Positions 23,850-29,708 of a stretch of DNA of 29,708 bases are shown here, in pieces. The stretch spans positions 1 through 29,708 of the forward strand of contig CAYVJA010000034.1 of the NCBI GenBank assembly GCA_964451605.1, read 5' to 3'. The position numbers and the translations under genes were made by a program. Numbering within the stretch: position 1 is the first letter of the stretch; every line of letters starts with the position of its first letter. Below the pieces are notes generated by a model, which saw nothing but the letters and a program-made list of their open reading frames with translations, did not search any database and was not told the DNA's origin. The stretch is from JAQVSH01 sp964451605 (GTDB lineage: Bacteria > Bacteroidota > Bacteroidia > Bacteroidales > UBA4181).

Positions 23850-23881
23850 CAAAAAAAGCCCGACTAACCGTAATGATTGCT

Positions 23882-25297
23882 CTACTTACGCATCAGGAAG
23901 CGGTCGTACAGAAAGAGGCCCAGCGTAGCAAAGAGTCCGATGCCCAATACCACCATCCAAATGGACGAGGGGTTGTAGTTTGCCCAGAGGTATTGGGTTA
24001 ACTCACTGCCGCTCATCTGCATCTGCCGGGCTGCCTCGGCAAAGTACTCATTCTTGGTGAGCGATTCTGAGAGCTCCAGCCCTCTTTTTGCCACCTCCTG
24101 ATGTACCAGGGTGTCTTTGTCGGAAAGCTGTCCGTAGACAACGCCCGAAATATACCCGGCAAAGATATTTCCCGCAAAGACAGGCAAAAATGAGCAGCCC
24201 ATATAGAGGGCCACCTTATCGGGAGGGGCAATTCGGCCCAGATACTCAGTAATTTTGGGTGATCCGGCCATCTCGCCTACTGCAAAAATAAAGATAGCAA
24301 CGAGGGTGAAGGTTCCGTTCTGCGAAAAGAGGGTAAGTGCCATACCCAGCGAACAGACCAGAAAACCGCTTATCATGGCATGTAACGGCTTCCAGCGCAT
24401 AATGGCCGACGAGACCAGAATCTGGAAACAGATAATAAAGAGGGCATCGAAGTTGGTAATGAACTCTGCATCCAACTGGCCGTTGCTTCCATACGAAGTG
24501 GCCACAGAGGGAAGCCAGGTGGCAAAAAAATTGTAAACCGACGAAGTGTCAACCCACTGCACAATAAACACCGGAAGGGTATAAAAGAGTTGGTTGTACA
24601 TGGTCCAGAATCCGGCCACAAGCACCAGAAAAAGCAGGAACTTAGCATCGGAGAGCGCCACACGGATATTGGTAAAAACCGTTTTCATGGATGATGCAAA
24701 CGATGCGGAGCTCTCAACGCGTCCCGGCTCTTTGTAAAAGAACAGCATGATAAAATTGAGCGAGATAATACCGGCCGAAATATAGAAGACCCAATCGTAG
24801 TTGTCGGCCCGGAACAAGAGGGTAAGCAAGGGCCCGAAGAAGGCCCCCAGGTTCACCATCATGTAAAAGAGGCCGAAGCCGATAGAGGAGTTGGTTTCGT
24901 TGGTGGTTTTGGCAATGGTTGCCGATATGACCGGTTTAAAAAGGGCTGCACCCACGGCCAGATAGAGATACATCAGGAACACCGAAGTGAAGGTGTCGAA
25001 GAGGGGCAGCAGAATAAAGGCCGAGGAGTAGATTACAAAGGCAAAGAAGAGCACCCGCTTATACCCGAACCTGTCGGCAATGGCACCGGTGAGTAGTGGC
25101 AGAAAATAGAGGATGGCGGTACCCACCCCCATAATGGTACCTTTCTGAGCCTGAGTAAACCCTAATGCACCGGTCTCGGTCGATCCGGTGAGGTAATTGG
25201 CAAACAACATAAAAAAACCATACCAGGCCCATCTTTCGAGTAACTCTATCAAATTGGCCACCCAAAAGGTCTTGGGGAAAGATCGGAATACCTTCAT
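23882..25297 (-). CDS. POT/PTR-type proton-dependent oligopeptide transporter (MFS)
   Basis: This 471-residue inner-membrane protein has about 12 membrane segments. The opening ELLERWAWYGFFMLFANYL resembles the E-x-x-E-R motif of proton-coupled peptide transporters; GAIADRFGYKRVLFF is the MFS loop motif, and IGFGLFYMMVNLGAFFGPLL is the PTR2 FYxxxNxG signature. LFKPVISATIAK also fits the family. A 60-residue loop near the C-terminus between the last helices is rich in Glu and Ser and is longer than in E. coli DtpA, a feature seen in many Bacteroidetes homologues. It is read in the same direction as the ABC-F gene with an 84-base gap that holds its own promoter, so they are likely separate units. 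Confidence 0.87.
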   Translation of the reverse strand: MKVFRSFPKTFWVANLIELLERWAWYGFFMLFANYLTGSTETGALGFTQAQKGTIMGVGTAILYFLPLLTGAIADRFGYKRVLFFAFVIYSSAFILLPLFDTFTSVFLMYLYLAVGAALFKPVISATIAKTTNETNSSIGFGLFYMMVNLGAFFGPLLTLLFRADNYDWVFYISAGIISLNFIMLFFYKEPGRVESSASFASSMKTVFTNIRVALSDAKFLLFLVLVAGFWTMYNQLFYTLPVFIVQWVDTSSVYNFFATWLPSVATSYGSNGQLDAEFITNFDALFIICFQILVSSAIMRWKPLHAMISGFLVCSLGMALTLFSQNGTFTLVAIFIFAVGEMAGSPKITEYLGRIAPPDKVALYMGCSFLPVFAGNIFAGYISGVVYGQLSDKDTLVHQEVAKRGLELSESLTKNEYFAEAARQMQMSGSELTQYLWANYNPSSIWMVVLGIGLFATLGLFLYDRFLMRK

Positions 25298-25315
25298 AAC
25301 ATAGAATTTGAACTA

Positions 25316-25323
25316 TAAAGGTA
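25316..25323 (-). promoter_or_regulatory. -7-like element for the POT transporter gene
   Basis: On the minus strand this reads TACCTTTA, one mismatch from TAnnTTTG, 18 bases before the ATG at 25297. Confidence 0.35.
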
Positions 25324-25345
25324 AGAAAAGCCGGCAAAAAATGGG

Positions 25346-25353
25346 TATCTTCG
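25346..25353 (+). promoter_or_regulatory. -7-like element for the mscS-type gene
   Basis: TATCTTCG, one mismatch from TAnnTTTG, lies 24 bases before the ATG at 25378, back to back with the transporter's element. Confidence 0.4.
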
Positions 25354-25377
25354 CCAAGTATCAAATCATCTTTTGTT

Positions 25378-26271
25378 ATGTTGTTTCACGCTCTGTTTCT
25401 CAACAATTCTGTGCTGGCACAGGATGCCGGCCAACTCATCGAAAAAATGGGAGTCAAACCCGAAGCGGTTCAAACCCTGATTGATAAGGGGCTGGATATG
25501 GGGGTAGAGCTGGCAGGCAGGATTCTGACTGCAGTTCTGGTCTATATGATAGGCTCCTGGCTGATTAAGAAGGTAAAAAAGGTGGCCAAACGGGTGATGC
25601 TACGGCGTGAAACCGACCCATCGCTGCAAACATTTCTCTATAGCTTGCTGAGCATCTCGCTCACTACGCTTCTCATCATTATTGTTGTAGGTATTCTGGG
25701 CATCGAAACCGCCTCCGTGATAGCGCTGCTGGCTTCGGCGGGTGTGGCCGTAGGCCTTGCCCTGAGCGATACCATAAAGAACTTTGCCAACGGGGTAATC
25801 ATCCTGCTCTTCAAACCTTACCGCGTGGGCGACTTTATCGAGACCAACGGGACACTCGGCACAGTAAAGGCCATTCAGATTACCAGCACTGTATTGAATA
25901 CCCCCGATAACAAGATTGTTATTGTTCCTAACGGAATGATTCTAAACAGTCTGATTAAGAATTTCAATATTGAGACCACGCGCAGGGTAGATTGGGTCAT
26001 CTCCATTTCGTACGGCGATAGCTATGAAAAGGCCCGAGATGTGATTCAAATGCTGCTGGCACAAGACGAACGGATATTGACGAATCCCGAACCCTTTATA
26101 GCACTTAATGAGTTGGCAACCAACTCGGTAAATATTGTAGTGCGTGCCTGGACAAAAACCGAACTGTATTGGGATGTTTATTTCAGTATGAACCAAAAGA
26201 TTTACCAGACGCTTCCTCAGGAGGGTGTCTCCTTCCCCTTTGCGCAACTGGATGTTCATATTCACAAATAG
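25378..26271 (+). CDS. Small-conductance mechanosensitive channel (MscS family)
   Basis: MscS channels open under membrane tension to release solutes on osmotic downshock. The 297-residue product has the expected plan: an N-terminal segment, membrane helices around residues 45-62 and 88-108, and the pore helix TM3 in ASAGVAVGLALSDTIKNFAN, followed by GVIILLFKPYRVGDFIE of the beta domain and a C-terminal cytosolic vestibule (WVISISYGDSYEKARDVI). It is about the size of E. coli MscS (286). An upstream TTG is not needed; the ATG at 25378 follows the -7 element by 24 bases. Its end converges on the MATE gene with 15 bases between. Confidence 0.93.
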   Translation: MLFHALFLNNSVLAQDAGQLIEKMGVKPEAVQTLIDKGLDMGVELAGRILTAVLVYMIGSWLIKKVKKVAKRVMLRRETDPSLQTFLYSLLSISLTTLLIIIVVGILGIETASVIALLASAGVAVGLALSDTIKNFANGVIILLFKPYRVGDFIETNGTLGTVKAIQITSTVLNTPDNKIVIVPNGMILNSLIKNFNIETTRRVDWVISISYGDSYEKARDVIQMLLAQDERILTNPEPFIALNELATNSVNIVVRAWTKTELYWDVYFSMNQKIYQTLPQEGVSFPFAQLDVHIHK

Positions 26272-26286
26272 CCGCTATCGCATGGG

Positions 26287-27621
26287 TTATACCTTTGCCC
26301 TGCGCCATCGGCCGGTGCGAAGATAGAACCAGGCAAACAGACCCAATAAAATCCAGTAGACCCATTCAGAGTACCAGATCATCTCGGGGCGTGTGGGGAA
26401 GTTGTGTGCAAGAGTCATCAGCGAAAAGACATAGATAACCAGTACGGCCAACTCTATCCACATGGCCACCTGCGTTTTACCGGTTCCGCTTACTACGTTA
26501 AAGACAACCAGCCCCACTGCCAGAAACTGATGGGCGCCCAAAACCACATACATGGAGGGCAGGGTAAGTGTTGCCATGACCGGATCGGAAGTGAAAAGCG
26601 ACAGAAAGAGACCGGGAAAAAACGCGACGGGAAGATTGGTAACCAGTGCGGTCAGAAATCCCAGCGCAGCCACCTTGTACATCTGCGGAAAGACTTTATC
26701 GGCTCGTCCGGCCCCAATCACATTCCCTGTGAGCGAAGCCATGATGGAACCAAAGGCCCAGGTGGGAATGGATATAAGGCCATAGAGGCTTCGCACGATA
26801 TTCGAAGAGGCCAGGTTGGCCTCACCGGTCTTCTCAATTACCAAAAAGAAGGTGAGCCAGGTAGAGATGGAGACAAAATACTGCAACATGGTGTAGACAG
26901 AGATGCTCAGAATCTGCCTGATCAGGGTCATATCGAGCGGGGCAAAGCGGTAAAGAGCGTAGTGCCGCCTTATCCCGCGGTGCGAAGCCTGCAATACAAA
27001 ATAGAGTGCCGAGATGGCATCGGCTGCCACTGAAGCCCAGGCAGCCCCCTCTAATCCCATTGCGGGAAGCCCCAGTTTTCCGAAAACAAGCAGATAATCG
27101 AGAAGCACATTCGAACCGGCCATCAGAAAGGCGGCCACTGAGATAGCTCCTGTATTTTTACGACCAATATGAAGAGCCCGGAAGCCCATGTTAATGGCCG
27201 AAAACAGAAGGCCCAGAATCCTGATATTCAAGTATCTTGACGAAGCCGTGACCAGCTCGTCCGACGACAAAACCATGGGCAGAAGTACGGGAGTCAGCAG
27301 ACGCGAGGCCACAACCAGGGCCACTGCCAGCAGCAAGAGAAAAAACAGACCATTCTCCACTACCGGCCCAATCCGGGCAAAAGCTCTCTCTCCGTTCCTG
27401 CGGGCTATGATAATCTGCAGGCCCACTGAAAAACCGAAGCCCAACATATAGAAAATCATGTAATAAACCCCGCCAATGGCCGCGGCGCCCAATTCAATGA
27501 CCCCTACCCTGCTCAGGAAGGCTGTATCGGTTACATTTACCAGATTTTGCGCCAGCAGACTTAATATCAAAGGGAAAGCCAGTTTCCAGATCTGCCTCAG
27601 CGGAATATCGTTGTTTTTCAC
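26287..27621 (-). CDS. MATE-family multidrug/cation antiporter
   Basis: This 444-residue, about 12-helix inner-membrane exporter opens with IWKLAFPLILSLLAQNLVNVTDTAFLSRVG, whose helix 1 motif is typical of MATE (NorM/DinF-like) transporters. Helix 7 and 8 motifs (SISTWLTFFLVIEKTGEANLA, IPTWAFGSIMASLTGNVIGAG) repeat the pattern expected for the second half. It uses sodium or proton gradients to expel cationic compounds or a metabolite; the substrate is not inferable. It follows the methyltransferase gene by 12 bases and shares its transcript. Confidence 0.92.
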   Translation of the reverse strand: MKNNDIPLRQIWKLAFPLILSLLAQNLVNVTDTAFLSRVGVIELGAAAIGGVYYMIFYMLGFGFSVGLQIIIARRNGERAFARIGPVVENGLFFLLLLAVALVVASRLLTPVLLPMVLSSDELVTASSRYLNIRILGLLFSAINMGFRALHIGRKNTGAISVAAFLMAGSNVLLDYLLVFGKLGLPAMGLEGAAWASVAADAISALYFVLQASHRGIRRHYALYRFAPLDMTLIRQILSISVYTMLQYFVSISTWLTFFLVIEKTGEANLASSNIVRSLYGLISIPTWAFGSIMASLTGNVIGAGRADKVFPQMYKVAALGFLTALVTNLPVAFFPGLFLSLFTSDPVMATLTLPSMYVVLGAHQFLAVGLVVFNVVSGTGKTQVAMWIELAVLVIYVFSLMTLAHNFPTRPEMIWYSEWVYWILLGLFAWFYLRTGRWRRAKV

Positions 27622-27633
27622 AACCGGAAACCC

Positions 27634-28392
27634 TTATTTGGTGGCCACTATCACTACATGTCCCCGCGGCAATCGAAGGTTGGCATATCCGTGCTTAAGC
27701 AGGTTCTGAAAGCCCAGTTTCAAGAGAATGTCTAATACCCGGGCAAGATTATAGCGCCGTTGAATATGCACCTCATCACTCTTTCGGTAGAGATCCTTTC
27801 CTACTGAGGTGTACGTGGTAAAACGCGAGGTAATCAGACCATCCTCTTCGGTTCGCTCCAGAATAACCGACCAATCTTTGTGATGGTGAACCCTCACCGC
27901 AGACGCGTTGAAATCCTCTTCGGTAGCCTTGTCAATGAGCAGATCGAAGATGAAATAACCTCCATCCGACAGCGATCTGTGCACCTTCGAGAAAAGGGCC
28001 TCGAGCCGTTGGAAACTGTTTACCTGGTCTAACTCGTAGTTGATACACTCCCCGATAGAAACCACAATATCGGAATCGGGAAAATCGCAATCCCAGAAGG
28101 AGTCGACCCAAAAAGTAGCCGAAGGCACCTTATTCCGCGCCCTTTCGATCATAGATTCGGAGACATCGATACCGGTAAGTGCAAAACGGCTCCCCACCAA
28201 TGCCTCTTCGAAAATTCCGCTCCCACACCCCAGGTCTAACAATCGGGGGTTTTCTATAGGGTGTCCCTGAAGGGTAGCCAGCACCTCCCGACAGGCCTGC
28301 CGGGCAAAATCGCCAAAGGCCTCATCATGAATCATGGCCAGGTCGGAGCTGAAATAACGGGTATTGGGTGCGTGTTTAGACTTGTGTCTCAT
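27634..28392 (-). CDS. Class I SAM-dependent methyltransferase
   Basis: The 252-residue cytoplasmic enzyme carries motif I LLDLGCGSGIFEEAL, an acidic strand 2 end in FALTGIDVSESMIERAR, and the GGYFIFDLL segment, typical of the Methyltransf_11/25 group; substrate unknown. The frame reaches back to an ATG at 28464, but a perfect -7 element (28451-28458) lies within that extension, and a transcript from it could not carry the upstream start. The ATG at 28392 (MRHKSKHAPN), preceded by an A-rich stretch on the coding strand, is therefore chosen. Its close linkage to a MATE exporter could hint at a modified small molecule being exported, which is speculation. Confidence 0.82.
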   Translation of the reverse strand: MRHKSKHAPNTRYFSSDLAMIHDEAFGDFARQACREVLATLQGHPIENPRLLDLGCGSGIFEEALVGSRFALTGIDVSESMIERARNKVPSATFWVDSFWDCDFPDSDIVVSIGECINYELDQVNSFQRLEALFSKVHRSLSDGGYFIFDLLIDKATEEDFNASAVRVHHHKDWSVILERTEEDGLITSRFTTYTSVGKDLYRKSDEVHIQRRYNLARVLDILLKLGFQNLLKHGYANLRLPRGHVVIVATK

Positions 28393-28450
28393 TTTTTGTA
28401 TCACTGAAAGAAGGAGGTCGTCAACCGAATCGGAACATAACAACTCGGGG

Positions 28451-28458
28451 CAAAGGTA
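28451..28458 (-). promoter_or_regulatory. Bacteroidetes -7 element for the methyltransferase-MATE operon
   Basis: On the minus strand this reads TACCTTTG, a full TAnnTTTG match. It lies 58 bases before the ATG at 28392 but inside the longer alternative frame, and so decides the start of the methyltransferase gene. Confidence 0.5.
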
Positions 28459-28532
28459 CTCCATTTTGGCGGCAAAAGAGGCAGTAAAAAGCCAATCATC
28501 TGCTGAATTCTGATGAAGTTGTCAAATTGCGC

Positions 28533-28540
28533 TATATTTG
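28533..28540 (+). promoter_or_regulatory. Bacteroidetes -7 element for the sialate esterase gene
   Basis: TATATTTG is a full match to TAnnTTTG, 45 bases before the ATG at 28586. No -33 TTG was found at the usual spacing. Confidence 0.5.
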
Positions 28541-28585
28541 GCATAATTTGTGTCTTACCCCTTTACACACCCATTTTCTCCGATT

Positions 28586-29708
28586 ATGATGTCCTTGGTA
28601 CGAATATTTGCACTCTTTGTTCTTCTGCTTTTCCCGGGTTCTCTCTCCCTGTTTGCCTCTATTCAACTCCCCTCTGTCTTCAGCAGTAACATGGTGATTC
28701 AGCAGAACGCCGATGTACCTGTCTGGGGTACCGGTACTCCCGGCGAAAAAATTACGGTTCACTGCAGCTGGGACGACAAAATCTACGAAACCACCACCGA
28801 CTACACAAACAAATGGAAAGTGGTAATCAGAACCCCCGATGCAAAAGTGGGTTCACAAACCATCATTATCAGAGGAAGCCGCTCTATTGTGCTCGAAAAT
28901 GTGATGCCGGGCGAAGTGTGGCTGTGTGCAGGGCAGAGCAATATGGAATGGAGGCCCAAGGATGGCATTCTGGAGGATGCCAAAGAGATTGCCTCTGCAA
29001 ACCACCCCTATATTCGCTTTTTTAATGTGCGAAAAGCTGCCTCTGCAACCGCTCCCCTCTCCGACCTGAACAGTTACTGGACCGCCTGCACCCCCGAAAC
29101 CATGCAGAATTTCAGTGCAATAGGCTACTTCTTCGGACGCGAACTGGCCACACGGTTAGAGGTTCCCATCGGGCTGATTAACATCTCCTGGGGAGGTACC
29201 AATATTGAACAGTGGCTTAGCCCCGAAGTCATCGAAAAAGACGAAGATTTTCTTAAATCGGCCGAACTCAACAAAAAAGGGGGTCCCGAAGGCAAATACA
29301 GTCAGATCTACAACGGGATGATTGCCCCTCTGATTCCCTTTAAAATGGCCGGGGTCATCTGGTATCAGGGCGAGAGCAACACCTCGCACCCCTTTAACTA
29401 CGGTCGGTTACTCCGCNNNNNNNNNNGTTCTGAGGATGGATGTTGTCAAGTTTCCCGATGTTGGTGGTAACCACCGACATCGGGAAACTTGACAACATCC
29501 ATCCTCAGAACAAGCAGGAGGTAGGTCGTCGTCTTGCAGCCTGGGCTCTCTCGAAGGCCTATCTGCAATACGGTTTTACCTTTAGCGGCCCCATGTACAA
29601 ATCGATGGAAATTGACCGCAACACCATCCGCCTCCAATTCGACTATGTCATTAAAGGGCTGCAGATAAAGGGGAGCGGCAGAAGCCCAAAACTACAAGAG
29701 ATACAGAT
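28586..29708 (+). CDS. Secreted sialate O-acetylesterase (SGNH), gapped and 3' partial
   Basis: Sialate O-acetylesterases remove acetyl esters from sialic acids or other glycans. A signal peptide (VRIFALFVLLLFPGSLSLFA) is followed by IQLPSVFSSNMVIQQ, a beta domain, and the SGNH core with nucleophile Ser118 in CAGQSNMEW, INISWGGTNIEQWL and VIWYQGESN. After the N gap the frame resumes as TTDIGKLDNIHPQNKQEVGR, carrying the Asp-x-x-His pair, and runs off the window. Around 50 residues that the family has between these parts are missing, and the sequence after the gap begins with a fold-back repeat, so this region of the assembly is wrong or incomplete. ATG at 28586 or 28589; the GTG at 28550 gives a longer, less likely signal peptide. 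Confidence 0.87.
29417..29426. other. Assembly gap (10 N) inside the sialate esterase gene
   Basis: Ten N of placeholder length. The protein family suggests on the order of 150 bases are missing here. Confidence 0.95.
29427..29511. repeat. 42-bp inverted repeat with a one-base centre, next to the gap
   Basis: Positions 29427-29468 and 29470-29511 are reverse complements of each other with a single mismatch (T29462 against G29476) around one base, A29469. The right arm is the real coding sequence for TTDIGKLDNIHPQN; the left arm is its reverse complement and breaks the protein. It abuts the N run. Confidence 0.9.

Noticed and set aside
26290..26297. Perfect TACCTTTG on the plus strand after the mscS-type gene
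   Set aside because: It lies inside the 3' coding end of the MATE gene, points antisense with no gene to serve, and matches the coding sequence by chance; kept only as a possible antisense start.
29446..29637. Minus-strand open frame of 63 codons in the sialate esterase region
   Set aside because: It arises largely from the fold-back repeat and the antisense of the esterase; no family features.
1..29708. CRISPR arrays, tRNA/rRNA genes, insertion sequences, phage or toxin-antitoxin genes
   Set aside because: None was recognised on either strand; the intergenic gaps are all under about 160 bases and hold only promoter-like elements and short repeats.

Overview
The window looks like a compact stretch of a Bacteroidetes (probably Bacteroidales) chromosome from a draft or metagenome assembly. 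The support is: Bacteroidetes-type -7 promoter elements (TAnnTTTG and close variants) in most regulatory gaps, lipoproteins and secreted glycan enzymes, a fucR-fucI pair, a Bacteroidetes-style ABC-F protein, a MBOAT/SGNH envelope operon, and very short spacers. Genus cannot be told from what is visible. Four runs of N (7773-7782, 16143-16152, 23217-23274, 29417-29426) are assembly gaps. Three of them break a reading frame because the N count is a placeholder. No rRNA, tRNA, CRISPR array, insertion sequence or phage gene was seen, and no gene-free stretch exceeds 300 bases.

Layout. 1-755: 3' part of mannonate dehydratase uxuA. 796-4042 (+): an MTA/SAH deaminase, a 6-oxopurine-type nucleoside phosphorylase and MtnA, which together form a plausible methylthioinosine route for methylthioadenosine salvage. 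4067-8897 (-): TetR regulator, Rossmann/DUF2520 protein, kdsC, maf and an M3 lipoprotein peptidase. 9055-15262 (+): a GntR/FucR regulator with a frameshifted C-terminus, L-fucose isomerase, a secreted metallophosphoesterase and a secreted GH-A-type glycoside hydrolase interrupted by an in-frame TAA. 15285-19510 (-): two SGNH-type periplasmic proteins and a MBOAT acyltransferase with overlapping ends, a likely O-acylation system for a cell-envelope glycan. 19650-22190: a small secreted protein, nadD and an S41 lipoprotein protease. 22165-25297 (-): an ABC-F protein with a degenerate second ATPase domain and a POT-type peptide transporter. 25378-28392: a MscS channel, a MATE exporter and a methyltransferase. 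28586-29708 (+): a sialate O-acetylesterase interrupted by a gap and by a 42-bp fold-back repeat.

The most interesting points are the deaminase-PNP-MtnA salvage cluster, the overlapping MBOAT/SGNH/SGNH operon, the tandem 10-bp repeat in the fucR leader, and the two gene-breaking lesions in the fucose/glycoside-hydrolase stretch. The fold-back at the 3' end is most likely an assembly artefact. I found no clearly new defence or mobile system.
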